Assembly (NCBI RefSeq): GCF_006539505.1 | Contig: NZ_BJND01000002.1 | Span: 33,771 to 97,770, forward strand | Direction of reading: 5' to 3' | Length of the DNA: 64,000 nucleotides | Source: Streptomyces spinoverrucosus | GTDB taxonomy: Bacteria; Actinomycetota; Actinomycetes; Streptomycetales; Streptomycetaceae | Notes under the pieces: model-generated | The model's input: the letters and a program-made list of their open reading frames with translations, nothing else | What the model was told of the DNA's origin: nothing | The model's database searches: none | In this document: piece by piece, positions 44,027-52,868 of the stretch | Numbering within the stretch: position 1 is the first letter of the stretch | How the letters are laid out: each line of letters starts with the position of its first letter | Program-made: the position numbers and the translations under genes

Positions 44027-45766
44027 ATGACCATCGCAGGCATGCTCATCCTGCTCATCGGCAGCGCCTACAACAGCCTCACCCAGCGCGTGCACGCCGA
44101 GTTGCGTGAGCGTGGGCACGGCGTCGCCGTCGAGGTGACGCCGTGCGGCGACGACGTGCGGGCGGCCGTCCGGCGGCACGCCCCGGACCTGGTCGTGGCG
44201 CCGATGCTGAAGGCCGTCGTACCGCGCGACGTGTGGTCGAGCCACACCTGTCTGATCGTCCACCCCGGCCCCGTCGGCGACCGGGGGCCCTCCTCGCTGG
44301 ACTGGGCCATCCACGACGGCGTCGAAGAGTGGGGCGTGACCGTGCTCCAGGCGGACGAGGAGATGGACGCCGGGCCGGTGTGGGCGACGGCCGTATGCCC
44401 CGTCCCGTGCGTGGGCAAGAGCGATCTGTACCGGAACGAGGTGTCCGACGCGGCCGTCGAGGCCGTGCTGCTGGCCGTGCAGCGGTTCGCCTCCGGCCGG
44501 TATGTGCCGCTGGAGCAGGGCACACTGCCGAGGGCGCCCGGTGCGCGAACCAGGCCCGTGATGCGGCAGCAGAACCGCCGTATCTCCTGGGCCGACGACT
44601 CCACCGACACCGTGCTGCGCACCCTGCGCGCCGCCGACTCGCAGCCCGGCGTGTTCGACGAGTTGCTGGGCGGGGAGTGGTACCTGCACGGCGGTCATCC
44701 CGAGTTCCGGCTGCGCGGGCGGCCCGGGGAACTGCTGGCGACCCGGGCGGGTGCCATCTGCCGGGCCACGACCGACGGCGCGGTATGGATCCCCGAGCTG
44801 CGGGAGCGTACGGCGGCCGGTGCGCCGCGCGCGTGCAAGCTGCCCGCCGTGACCGCGCTGGGCGAGCGACTGCCCGCGCTGCCGACCGCGCAGGACGCCA
44901 CCTGGTCCGACATCCGGTACCGGGAGGACGGGCCCGTCGGTGTCCTGTCGTTCTCGTTCCCGGGCGGGGCGATGTCCACGGACCAGTGCCGGCGCCTGCT
45001 GGCCGCCTACCGGGCGGCGTGCGAGCGGCCGACGTCCGTGGTGGTGCTGGGTGCCGGGCGGGACTTCTTCTCCAACGGGATCCATCTGGGGGTCATCGAG
45101 GCCGCCGCCGATCCGGCCGCGGAGTCCTGGGCCAACATCAACGCGATGAACGACCTCGTCGAGGCGGTGCTCACCACGACCGACCGCGTCGTCGTGAGCG
45201 CCGTCGGCGGCAACGCCGCGGCGGGGGGCGTGATGCTGGCGCTGGCCGCCGACGAGGTGTGGTGCCGTTCGGGCTCGGTGCTCAATCCGCACTACCGGCG
45301 CATGGGGCTGTACGGCTCCGAATACTGGACGTACAGCCTGCCCCGCCGGGTCGGTACGGCCATGGCGGAGCGGCTCACCCAGGAGGCGCTGCCGGTCACC
45401 GCCGCCCGGGCCAGGGACATCGGGCTGATCGACCGGGTGATCGAGTGCGCTCCGGCACGGTTCACGGCCGAGGTCACTCTCCTGGCCCGTCGGCTGGCGG
45501 CGTCCCCACTCGTCCAGTCGCGCCTCGCCGCGAAGAAGGCGGAGTGCGAGCGCCGGGAGGCCGTCACTCCGCTGGCGGCCGTCCGGGAGCGGGAACTGAT
45601 CCGCATGCGGAGGATCTTCTCGGACCCCGGCGCGCCCTATCACGCGCTGCGCAGGGCCTTCGTACGCAAGGAGCGGGCACCGGCCGGGCCGGATCCTACG
45701 AACGAGTCGAGGGCCGTACTGGACCCGGCGGCCACGGACATCGACGGGATCCGGGAGGACGCGTGA
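44027..45766 (+). CDS. hypX: Hydrogenase maturation protein HypX
   Basis: The 579-residue protein joins a formyltransferase-like N-terminal half (ILLIGSAYNSLTQRVHAELRERGH, VAPMLKAVVPRDVW, CLIVHPGPVGDRGPSSLDWAI) to an enoyl-CoA hydratase-like C-terminal half (VVVLGAGRDFFSNGIHLGVIE, AVGGNAAAGGVMLALAADEVW, LNPHYRRMGLYGSEYWTY). HypX makes the CO ligand of the [NiFe] active site from the formyl group of formyl-tetrahydrofolate when the cell grows in air. This is the first gene of a seven-gene maturation operon. The start could instead be the ATG at 44042 or a GTG at 43985. Its stop overlaps the next start by four bases. Confidence 0.9.
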   Translation: MTIAGMLILLIGSAYNSLTQRVHAELRERGHGVAVEVTPCGDDVRAAVRRHAPDLVVAPMLKAVVPRDVWSSHTCLIVHPGPVGDRGPSSLDWAIHDGVEEWGVTVLQADEEMDAGPVWATAVCPVPCVGKSDLYRNEVSDAAVEAVLLAVQRFASGRYVPLEQGTLPRAPGARTRPVMRQQNRRISWADDSTDTVLRTLRAADSQPGVFDELLGGEWYLHGGHPEFRLRGRPGELLATRAGAICRATTDGAVWIPELRERTAAGAPRACKLPAVTALGERLPALPTAQDATWSDIRYREDGPVGVLSFSFPGGAMSTDQCRRLLAAYRAACERPTSVVVLGAGRDFFSNGIHLGVIEAAADPAAESWANINAMNDLVEAVLTTTDRVVVSAVGGNAAAGGVMLALAADEVWCRSGSVLNPHYRRMGLYGSEYWTYSLPRRVGTAMAERLTQEALPVTAARARDIGLIDRVIECAPARFTAEVTLLARRLAASPLVQSRLAAKKAECERREAVTPLAAVRERELIRMRRIFSDPGAPYHALRRAFVRKERAPAGPDPTNESRAVLDPAATDIDGIREDA

Positions 45767-46305
45767 ACGCCACCACCCCACCCGGGCCGCGCACCCTGGT
45801 CGCCGGGGTGGGCAACCTCTTCCTCGGCGACGACGGCTTCGGCGTCGAGGCCGCCCGCCTGCTGTCCGGGCAGGAACTGCCGCCCGGCGTCGAGGTCGCC
45901 GACATCGGCATCCGCGGGGTGCACCTGGCGTACCAACTGCTCGACGGGTACGACACCCTCGTACTCCTCGACGCGACGGCGCGCGGCGGGCAGCCCGGGA
46001 CGCTGTATGTGATCGACGCGACCGAACCGGGGAGCCGGCAGCCGCCGACGAGCCTCCCCCTCGACGGCCACCGGATGTCACCCGACGCCGTCCTGGCCCT
46101 GCTGGACACCTTGTGCGCGGGCACCCGTGCGGTGCCGCCGCGGCGCACGCTGGTGGTGGGGTGCGAGCCCGCCGCCGTCGAGGAAGGCATCGGCCTCAGC
46201 CCAGCCGTCGCCGCCGCGCTGCCGGAAGCGGTGCGCCTGGTCGTCGGTCTGCTGCGCGATCCGGCGACCGGCCCGGTGCACCGAACGGGCCAGGCATTCG
46301 TGTGA
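45763..46305 (+). CDS. Hydrogenase maturation endopeptidase (HyaD/HybD/HoxM-like)
   Basis: The 180-residue product has VAGVGNLFLGDDGFGVEAARLL near the start and DIGIRGVHLAYQLLDGYDTLVLLDA. These supply the nickel-binding Glu/Asp and His positions of the family that clips the large-subunit C-terminus after metal insertion. GTG start in a GTGA overlap with hypX. Its presence shows that a [NiFe] large subunit with a cleavable tail should exist elsewhere in the genome, since none is encoded within this window. Confidence 0.9.
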   Translation: MNATTPPGPRTLVAGVGNLFLGDDGFGVEAARLLSGQELPPGVEVADIGIRGVHLAYQLLDGYDTLVLLDATARGGQPGTLYVIDATEPGSRQPPTSLPLDGHRMSPDAVLALLDTLCAGTRAVPPRRTLVVGCEPAAVEEGIGLSPAVAAALPEAVRLVVGLLRDPATGPVHRTGQAFV

Positions 46306-46443
46306 CCGCGGCGCGCCGCTCGGGCGGCCGTCGGACCGCCGCCGTGTAATGGGCGCCCGCGTGCCCATCACCGAGGTGCGCCGGGCCGACCGGACCGACA
46401 CGCCCGAACGGCCCCGCGCCACCCACCTCAAGGAGAGCTGACC

Positions 46444-47139
46444 ATGTGCCGCACAGTCGACCTCCGGCAGGCGGTGCTCGCCAAGAACACGATGGCGGCC
46501 CGCGTCCTGCGTACCGAACTGACGGCCCGGGGCACGACGGTGGTCAACCTCCTGTCCAGCCCGGGCAGTGGCAAGACGGCCCTGCTGGAGCGGGAGCTGC
46601 TGCTCGCCCGGCAGCGCGGCATCCCGACCGCCGCCCTCACCGCCGACCTCGCCACCGAGAACGACGCCGCGCGGCTGGCGCGTTCGGGTGTGCCGGTCAA
46701 GCAGGTGCTCACCGACGGGCTGTGCCATCTGGAGGCGGACATGCTCGCCGGACATCTGCACGAGTGGCTGCCCGACGACACCCGCCTGCTGTTCGTGGAG
46801 AACGTCGGCAACCTGGTGTGCCCGGCCTCGTACGACCTCGGCGAGTCGCTGCGGGTGGTGCTGGCGTCGGTCACGGAGGGCGAGGACAAGCCGCTGAAGT
46901 ACCCGACGGCGTTCGGGCTGGCCCAGCTGGTGCTGGTCACCAAGTCCGACCTGGCCGGACCGGCCGAGTTCGACGAGGTCGCCTTCCGGGCGCATGTCCA
47001 GCAGGTCAACCCGGGCGTCGAGGTGGTGCTGACGTCCGTACGCAGTGGTGAGGGCGCCGGTGTCCTGGTCGACCGGGCGCTGGCGGCGGCCGAGGGGCAG
47101 TCCGTCCACGCACCGGTGATGGCCCGGGCCGAGGCGTGA
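46444..47139 (+). CDS. hypB: Hydrogenase/urease nickel incorporation GTPase HypB
   Basis: The 231-residue protein has Walker A SSPGSGKTALLE, ENVGNLVCP and the NKxD-equivalent TKSDLAGP, and the metal site GLCHLEADML between them. HypB hydrolyses GTP to drive nickel insertion into the hydrogenase large subunit. It has no His-rich nickel-storage N-terminus. HypA, its usual partner, is not in the operon; the 138 bases before this gene hold no hypA. The ATG follows GGAGAG, and the stop overlaps the hypF start by four bases. Confidence 0.95.
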   Translation: MCRTVDLRQAVLAKNTMAARVLRTELTARGTTVVNLLSSPGSGKTALLERELLLARQRGIPTAALTADLATENDAARLARSGVPVKQVLTDGLCHLEADMLAGHLHEWLPDDTRLLFVENVGNLVCPASYDLGESLRVVLASVTEGEDKPLKYPTAFGLAQLVLVTKSDLAGPAEFDEVAFRAHVQQVNPGVEVVLTSVRSGEGAGVLVDRALAAAEGQSVHAPVMARAEA

Positions 47140-49493
47140 GCACGACGCCGGAGGTCCGCGCGGTCCCGGACGTCCGTACCGCCGCCGTGCGGCGGGCCCG
47201 GGTCGTCGTACGGGGTGTGGTGCAGGGCGTGGGTTTCCGGCCGTACGTGTACGGGCTCGCCACGGATCTACGGCTCGCCGGTCACGTCACCAACACCGGT
47301 GACGGCGTGCTCGTCGAGGTGGAGGGCGCGCCGGAGGCCGTCGATCGGTTCTGTACGCGGATCGCTTCCGACGCCCCGCCGCTCGCGATGGTGGAGGCGG
47401 TGGAGGCCACCGACCTGCCCCCGATCGGCGGCAGCGGCTTCACCATCGTTCCCTCGCGCAGGACCGGTTCCGTCCGGACCCTGGTCGCCCCCGACACCGC
47501 GACCTGCGCCGACTGCCTCGCCGAACTCACGGACCCCGCCGACCGGCGCCACCGCCACCCCTTCATCACGTGCACGCACTGCGGGCCGCGCTTCACCATC
47601 GTGACCGGTCTGCCGTACGACCGTGAGCACACGACGATGGCGGGCTTCCCCCTGTGCCCCGAGTGCAGCCGCGAGTATCACGACCCCGCAGACCGCCGCT
47701 TCCACGCCCAGCCCGTCGCCTGCCCCGACTGCGGGCCGCGCCTGAGTCTGGCCGTGGCCTACGGCGAGGCCCCCGGCGGCGACCCCGTCGAGGCGGCGCA
47801 GAACCTGCTCGCGGCGGGGGCCGTTCTCGCGGTCAAGGGCGTCGGCGGCTACCACCTCGCCTGCGATGCGACGAATCCGGACGCGGTCGCCGGGCTGCGC
47901 CGTCGCAAGGCACGCGGGGACAAGCCGTTCGCGCTGATGGCCGGGGAGGTCACGGACGTCGAGCACCTGGTGCACGTCGGGCCCGTCGAACGGGAGTTGC
48001 TCACCGGCCGGGTGCGGCCGATCGTCCTGATGCGGCGGCGGCTGGGCGTCCGGCACGCACCGCCGGTGCCCGCCGACGCCGTGGCGCCCGGCAGCCCGGA
48101 CCTCGGCGTCATGCTGCCGTACACGCCGGTGCACCACCTGCTGTTCGGGAGCGAGAGCGCTCCCCGGCTCCTGGTGATGACGAGCGGCAACCTCTCCGGC
48201 GAGCCCATCGTCACCGACGACGGCGAGGCCCTCGAACGGCTCGCGGGCTTGGCCGACGCGTGGCTCACGCACGACCGGCCCATTCACGTGCCGTGCGACG
48301 ACTCCGTCGTGCGGGTGTGCGACGGCGAGCCCTTGGTGCTGCGCCGCTCGCGCGGATACGCGCCGCTGCCGGTCAGCCTGCCCGTCCCCGTGTCCGCCGC
48401 GCTCGCCGTCGGCGGCGACCTGAAGAACGTCTTCTGCCTCGGCCAGGGCGACAAGGCCTGGCTGTCCGCGCACATCGGGGACATGGACGACCTCGCCACA
48501 CAGCGGGCGTTCGACCGCGCGGAGCGGCAGCTGGAGTCCATCACTGGCGTACGACCGGCCCTCCTCGTCACCGACACGCACCCGGCGTACCGGTCGGGCG
48601 CGTGGGCGCGGCGGCAGGCGCGCGGGCGCCCCGTGGTCCGGGTCCAGCACCATCACGCGCATGTCGCCGCCGTGATGGCCGAACATGGCCTGGAGGCGGG
48701 CAGCAGGGTGATCGGGGTCGCCTTCGACGGCACCGGGCACGGGGACGACGGGGCGGTGTGGGGCGGTGAGTTCCTGCTCGCGGGCTACGACGGCTTCCGC
48801 CGGTTCGCGCACCTGGCGTATGTGCCGCTGCCCGGTGGGGACGCGGCGGTGCGGCGGCCGTATCGCATGGCGCTGGCGCATCTGCACGCGGCGGGCGTCA
48901 CGCTCGGCCCGGACCTGCCGTGCGTCGCCACCTGCCCGGCCGGGGAACTCGCCCTGATTCGACGGCAGTTGGAGCGGGGGCTGAACTGTGTCCCCACCTC
49001 CAGCATGGGGCGGCTCTTCGACGCCGTGTCGTCTCTGGCGGGGGTCTGTCACCACGTCGGTTACGAGGCGCAGGCCGCGATCGAGTTGGAGGGGGCCGCC
49101 GTGTCCGCCGGTGTCGTCGAGGACGACGACCCGCGGTACGCCTTCCGGCTGGCAGACGCGGAGCCCGTCACCGCCGATCCCGGGCCCTTGCTGGCGGCGG
49201 TCGCCGACGACGTACGGGCGGGGGTTCCGGTGGGCGTGATCGCGGTGCGCTTTCATCTGGCCGTCGCCGGGCTGGTGCGGGCGGTGTGTGGTGCGGCGCG
49301 TGAGGCGACGGGGCTCACGACCGTGGCCCTGAGCGGCGGAGTGTTCGCCAACACGCTGCTCTCCTCGGCCTGTGCGCGCGGGCTGCGCGCGGACGGGTTC
49401 ACCGTCCTGCGGCACCACCGGATCCCGCCGAACGACGGCGGGCTGGCCCTCGGTCAGCTCGTCGTGGCGGCCCGACCCGCATCAAGTGAGTGA
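47136..49493 (+). CDS. hypF: Carbamoyltransferase HypF
   Basis: The 785-residue protein contains, in order, an acylphosphatase domain (VVVRGVVQGVGFRPYVYGLA), paired zinc fingers (CADCLAE, CTHCGPR, CPECSRE, CPDCGPR), a YrdC-like domain (LAVKGVGGYHLACDAT, LGVMLPYTPVHHLLF) and a Kae1-like C-terminal domain (RVQHHHAHVAAVMAEHG, VAFDGTGHGDDGAVWGGE, LSGGVFANTLL). HypF makes thiocarbamate on HypE from carbamoyl phosphate, the source of the CN ligands. GTG start in a GTGA overlap with hypB. Confidence 0.96.
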   Translation: MSTTPEVRAVPDVRTAAVRRARVVVRGVVQGVGFRPYVYGLATDLRLAGHVTNTGDGVLVEVEGAPEAVDRFCTRIASDAPPLAMVEAVEATDLPPIGGSGFTIVPSRRTGSVRTLVAPDTATCADCLAELTDPADRRHRHPFITCTHCGPRFTIVTGLPYDREHTTMAGFPLCPECSREYHDPADRRFHAQPVACPDCGPRLSLAVAYGEAPGGDPVEAAQNLLAAGAVLAVKGVGGYHLACDATNPDAVAGLRRRKARGDKPFALMAGEVTDVEHLVHVGPVERELLTGRVRPIVLMRRRLGVRHAPPVPADAVAPGSPDLGVMLPYTPVHHLLFGSESAPRLLVMTSGNLSGEPIVTDDGEALERLAGLADAWLTHDRPIHVPCDDSVVRVCDGEPLVLRRSRGYAPLPVSLPVPVSAALAVGGDLKNVFCLGQGDKAWLSAHIGDMDDLATQRAFDRAERQLESITGVRPALLVTDTHPAYRSGAWARRQARGRPVVRVQHHHAHVAAVMAEHGLEAGSRVIGVAFDGTGHGDDGAVWGGEFLLAGYDGFRRFAHLAYVPLPGGDAAVRRPYRMALAHLHAAGVTLGPDLPCVATCPAGELALIRRQLERGLNCVPTSSMGRLFDAVSSLAGVCHHVGYEAQAAIELEGAAVSAGVVEDDDPRYAFRLADAEPVTADPGPLLAAVADDVRAGVPVGVIAVRFHLAVAGLVRAVCGAAREATGLTTVALSGGVFANTLLSSACARGLRADGFTVLRHHRIPPNDGGLALGQLVVAARPASSE

Positions 49494-49503
49494 GGAGACA
49501 CGT

Positions 49504-49803
49504 ATGTGCCTGGCAGTACCCGGCAAAGTGCTGGGCATCGAGGAGCGGGACGGCACCCGCATGGCCAGCGTCGATTTCGGCGGTGTGGTCAAGGAGGTGT
49601 GCCTGGAGTACCTGCCGGACCTTCAGGTCGGTGAGTACGCCATCGTCCATGTCGGGTTCGCCCTGCAACGGCTGGACGAGGAGTCGGCCCGCCGGACGCT
49701 GGAGCTGTTCGCGAACCTCGGCATGCTCCAAGAGGAGTTCGGCGATCCGTGGGAGCAGGCCGCGCAGGCGACGCAGCCCGAGGCCGGGGAGGTGCGGCAG
49801 TGA
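49504..49803 (+). CDS. hypC: Hydrogenase assembly chaperone HypC
   Basis: The 99-residue protein starts [10 protein letters not shown], with the essential Cys2 that binds the iron centre, and continues with [36 protein letters not shown], the full HypC/HupF signature. It carries the Fe(CN)2CO unit with HypD to the large subunit. The ATG is 10 bases after the hypF stop; the stop overlaps hypD by four bases. Confidence 0.95.
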   Translation: MCLAVPGKVLGIEERDGTRMASVDFGGVVKEVCLEYLPDLQVGEYAIVHVGFALQRLDEESARRTLELFANLGMLQEEFGDPWEQAAQATQPEAGEVRQ

Positions 49804-50951
49804 AGTACATCGACGAGTTCCAGGATCCCGAGCTGGCGGCGCGGCTGCTGGAAGACATCAGGGCCACGGTGAGCAGGCCGTGGGCGTTGATGGAGGTGTG
49901 CGGCGGTCAGACGCACACCATCATCCGGCACGGCATCGACCAACTGCTGCCAGAGGAGGTGGAGTTGATCCACGGGCCTGGCTGTCCGGTGTGTGTGACA
50001 CCGCAGGAGGTGATCGACAAGGCGCTGGAGATCGCGTCGCGGCCCGAGGTGATCTTCTGTTCCTTCGGTGACATGTTGCGGGTTCCGGGGACCGGGCGTG
50101 ATCTGTTCCAGGTGCGCGGGGAGGGCGGTGACGTGCGGGTGGTGTACTCGCCGCTGGACGCGCTGCGGATCGCCGAGGAGAACCCGGACCGGCAGGTCGT
50201 GTTCTTCGGCATCGGCTTCGAGACGACCGCCCCGCCCAACGCGATGACGGTCCATCAGGCCCGCAAGCGCGGCATCCGCAACTTCAGCCTGCTCGTCTCG
50301 CACGTGCGGGTGCCGCCCGCGATCGAGGCGATCATGCAGTCGCCGGACTGCCGGGTGCAGGGCTTTCTGGCGGCGGGCCATGTGTGCAGCGTGATGGGGG
50401 TCGAGGAGTATCCGGCGCTCGCGGAGCGGTTCCGGGTGCCGATCGTGGTGACCGGGTTCGAGCCGCTGGACATCCTGGAGGGCGTACGGCGGACCGTGCG
50501 GCAGCTGGAGCGCGGCGAGCACACCGTCGACAACGCCTACCCGCGTGCGGTCCGGCCCGAGGGCAACCCGGCGGCGCGGGCGATGCTGGACGACGTCTTC
50601 GAGGTCACCGACCGGGCCTGGCGCGGCATCGGCGTCATCCCCGACAGCGGCTGGCGGCTCTCCGAGCGTTACCGGGACTTCGATGCCGAGGACCGCTTCC
50701 AGGTCGGGGACATCACGACACGGGAGCCTGCGGAGTGCCGCAGCGGTGAGGTGTTGCAGGGGCTGCTGAAGCCGCACGAGTGCGAAGCGTTCGGTACGAC
50801 GTGCACTCCGCGTACGCCGCTGGGGGCGACGATGGTGTCCAGCGAGGGGGCCTGCGCGGCGTACTACCTGTACCGGCGGCTGGACCTGCCGGAGCGGGCG
50901 ACGCCGGTGACCGTGACGGCCCCGAGCCAGGAGGGCAGCTCCCTTGTCTGA
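49800..50951 (+). CDS. hypD: Hydrogenase formation protein HypD
   Basis: The 383-residue product has the family signatures [49 protein letters not shown] and the C-terminal Cys motif ([29 protein letters not shown]) that holds the [4Fe-4S] cluster. HypD is the scaffold on which the Fe(CN)2CO centre is built together with HypC and HypE. GTG start in a four-base overlap with hypC; it overlaps hypE by eight bases. Confidence 0.96.
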   Translation: MKYIDEFQDPELAARLLEDIRATVSRPWALMEVCGGQTHTIIRHGIDQLLPEEVELIHGPGCPVCVTPQEVIDKALEIASRPEVIFCSFGDMLRVPGTGRDLFQVRGEGGDVRVVYSPLDALRIAEENPDRQVVFFGIGFETTAPPNAMTVHQARKRGIRNFSLLVSHVRVPPAIEAIMQSPDCRVQGFLAAGHVCSVMGVEEYPALAERFRVPIVVTGFEPLDILEGVRRTVRQLERGEHTVDNAYPRAVRPEGNPAARAMLDDVFEVTDRAWRGIGVIPDSGWRLSERYRDFDAEDRFQVGDITTREPAECRSGEVLQGLLKPHECEAFGTTCTPRTPLGATMVSSEGACAAYYLYRRLDLPERATPVTVTAPSQEGSSLV

Positions 50952-52011
50952 GACCAGCGCCGAGCCGGACATGCTCTCCTGGACCTGCCCGGCGCCCCTG
51001 CGGGACCGGCCGCGTGTGGTCATGGGCCACGGCGGGGGCGGTGCCATGTCGGCCGAGCTGATCGAGCAGGTCATCGTGCCCGGGCTCGGTGGGCAGGAAC
51101 CGGCTCCGCTGACCGACTCCGCGACCGTCGAGCTCGGCGGGGCGCGGCTCGCCTTCTCCACCGACTCCTTCGTCGTACGGCCGCTGTTCTTCCCCGGCGG
51201 CAGCATCGGTGACCTCGCCGTCAACGGCACGGTCAATGACCTCGCCATGAGCGGGGCCGACCCGGCCTTCCTCTCGTGCGGGCTCATTCTGGAGGAGGGA
51301 GTCGAGATCGACACCGTCGCCAAGGTGGCCGAGGCGCTCGGTGCCGCCGCACGGGCCGCCGGGGTCCGGGTCGTGACCGGCGACACCAAGGTCGTCGAGG
51401 CCGGGCACGGCGACGGGGTCTACATCAACACCTCCGGAATCGGCCTGATCCCGGCCGGCGTCGATCTGCGCCCGGAGCGGGTCGTCCCCGGGGACGTGGT
51501 CATCGTCAGCGGGTTCGTCGGCGTGCACGGCGTGGCCATCATGAGCGAGCGGGAGAACCTGCGGTTCGAGGTCGAGATCGTCAGCGACTGTGCGCCGCTC
51601 GGCGGGCTCGTCGAGGCGATGCTCGCCGTCACACCGGACCTGCATGTGCTGCGCGACCCCACCCGCGGGGGCCTGGCCGCCTCACTCAACGAGATCGCCA
51701 CGGCCGCCGGGTGCGGGGTCGTCGTCCAGGAGCGTGCCGTGCCGGTGCCGCCTCCCGTGGCCAGCGCCTGCGCCATGCTGGGCCTCGACCCGATGTACGT
51801 GGCCAACGAGGGCAAGCTCGTCGCCTTCGTCCCCCGCGAGCACGCCGACGCGGTCCTCGCCGCGATGAGGGCCCACGAGCGGGGATCCGAGGCGGCGATC
51901 ATCGGTGAGGTGGTCGCGGACCACCCGGGCATGGTGGTGGCCCGCACCGGGCTCGGCGGGACGCGGGTGGTGGACATGCCGCTGGGCGAGCAGCTGCCGC
52001 GGATCTGCTGA
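50944..52011 (+). CDS. hypE: Hydrogenase expression/formation protein HypE
   Basis: The 355-residue protein has the AIR-synthase-like ATP-binding fold ([59 protein letters not shown]) and ends in the diagnostic PRIC, whose terminal Cys is carbamoylated by HypF and then dehydrated to thiocyanate. TTG start inside the end of hypD. Just after the stop, the last ~85 bases of this gene are repeated twice more (52037-52123 and 52197-52283), each with its stop codon, in a tandem duplication. Confidence 0.96.
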   Translation: MSETSAEPDMLSWTCPAPLRDRPRVVMGHGGGGAMSAELIEQVIVPGLGGQEPAPLTDSATVELGGARLAFSTDSFVVRPLFFPGGSIGDLAVNGTVNDLAMSGADPAFLSCGLILEEGVEIDTVAKVAEALGAAARAAGVRVVTGDTKVVEAGHGDGVYINTSGIGLIPAGVDLRPERVVPGDVVIVSGFVGVHGVAIMSERENLRFEVEIVSDCAPLGGLVEAMLAVTPDLHVLRDPTRGGLAASLNEIATAAGCGVVVQERAVPVPPPVASACAMLGLDPMYVANEGKLVAFVPREHADAVLAAMRAHERGSEAAIIGEVVADHPGMVVARTGLGGTRVVDMPLGEQLPRIC

Positions 52012-52020
52012 ACGGCCCGA

Positions 52021-52340
52021 GGTGTAGGTGCAGCCGGGCATGGCCGTGCCCCGCACCCGGCTCGGCGGGACGCCGGTGGTGGACATGTCGCTGGGCGAGC
52101 AGCTGCCGCGGATCTGCTGAACCCCGGGCGCTGCGTCAGCCGGTCGGGGCGCGTCGGCCCGGGCGGGTGTCGAGGGTCCAGGTATAGGTGCAGCCAGGCA
52201 TGGCCGTCGCCCGCACCCGGCTCGGCGGGACGCCGGTGGTGGACATGTCGCTGGGCGAGCAGCTGCCGCGGATCTGCTGAACCCCGGGCGCTGCGTCAGC
52301 CGGTCGGGGCGCGTCGGCCCGGGCGGGTGTCGAGGGTCCA
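52021..52340. repeat. 160-bp tandem duplication of the hypE tail plus zinc-ribbon gene tail
   Basis: Unit 1 (52021-52180) and unit 2 (52181-52340) are almost identical and each contains GTAGGTG or ATAGGTG, a copy of the hypE C-terminal coding end with its TGA, and a copy of the 3' end of the zinc-ribbon gene. The real hypE end (about 51928-52011) is a third copy at an offset of 109 bases, consistent with a 51-base deletion of the zinc-ribbon part. No hairpin terminator was noticed here. Confidence 0.85.
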
Positions 52341-52526
52341 GGTATAGGTGCAGGCGGGGCACTGGAGGTGGACGCGGGGGCCGTCGTTGCCTATGAGGTA
52401 GCGCCAGTGCGTCGGGCAGGTGCGGCGCGCGGCGCAGGTCACGCAGTCGCGGGCGTCGTCGCAGGCTGGGCAGGGCACCCAGGCGCGGCGGGCCCGGTCG
52501 GCCTGCGGATCAATGGGCAGCCGCAT
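52296..52526 (-). CDS. Small Cys-rich zinc-ribbon protein
   Basis: The 76-residue protein starts MRLPIDPQAD and contains CPACDDARDCVTCAARRTCPTHW and QCPACTYTW, that is up to eight Cys in CxxC-like pairs, suited to bind one or two zinc ions. It has no signal peptide. It converges on the hyp operon and its 3' end is part of the tandem duplication. The downstream half of its start region overlaps the end of the next minus-strand gene by 17 bases, so the pair is probably translated together. It is not HypA: the Met-His-Glu N-terminus is absent. Function unknown. Confidence 0.65.
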   Translation of the reverse strand: MRLPIDPQADRARRAWVPCPACDDARDCVTCAARRTCPTHWRYLIGNDGPRVHLQCPACTYTWTLDTRPGRRAPTG

Positions 52527-52761
52527 CGCCCGCGTCCCGTTCCGGCAGCACACCGGCCGCCACCAGCATGGCGTACGTCCGCTCCTGTTCCTCGCTGAGG
52601 TCGGAGTACAGCAGGGCGTGGGCCGCCTCCTCCGACCGCAGCGCGGCCACCGGGTCCCAGTGGGGCCCGAGCGCCGCCACCACCTCGGCCCGCCGGCGGG
52701 CTTCCTCCCGCGTCAGGTCGATGGTGAACGGCACGAGGTCGGGGGTGGCGCTGTCATCCAT
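52510..52761 (-). CDS. Small conserved actinobacterial protein (DUF6400-like)
   Basis: The 83-residue protein is helical and charged (PFTIDLTREEARRRAEVVAALGPHWDPVAALRSEEAAHALLYSDLSEEQERTYAMLVAAGVL). I recall a small actinobacterial family of this type (DUF6400) but cannot verify it here. It has no signal peptide or Cys. The start ATG at 52761 is supported by codon bias; the longer frame is a shadow. It is cotranscribed with the zinc-ribbon gene and both face the hydrogenase maturation operon, which suggests but does not prove a link with hydrogenase. Confidence 0.6.
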   Translation of the reverse strand: MDDSATPDLVPFTIDLTREEARRRAEVVAALGPHWDPVAALRSEEAAHALLYSDLSEEQERTYAMLVAAGVLPERDAGDAAAH

Positions 52762-52868
52762 GGGGGGCGGTGCTTTCACGGGGGAACGTACTGGCCCAGC
52801 CACGTCTACCAGGCGTGATGTCCCGGGTGAAGCGGATGTGACGGATGCCATCGCTGGGACGGAGGAGG

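Noticed and set aside
46306..46443. Possible hypA in the gap before hypB
   Set aside because: Only frames of 15 and 30 codons exist; none has the Met-His-Glu start or CxxC pairs of HypA.
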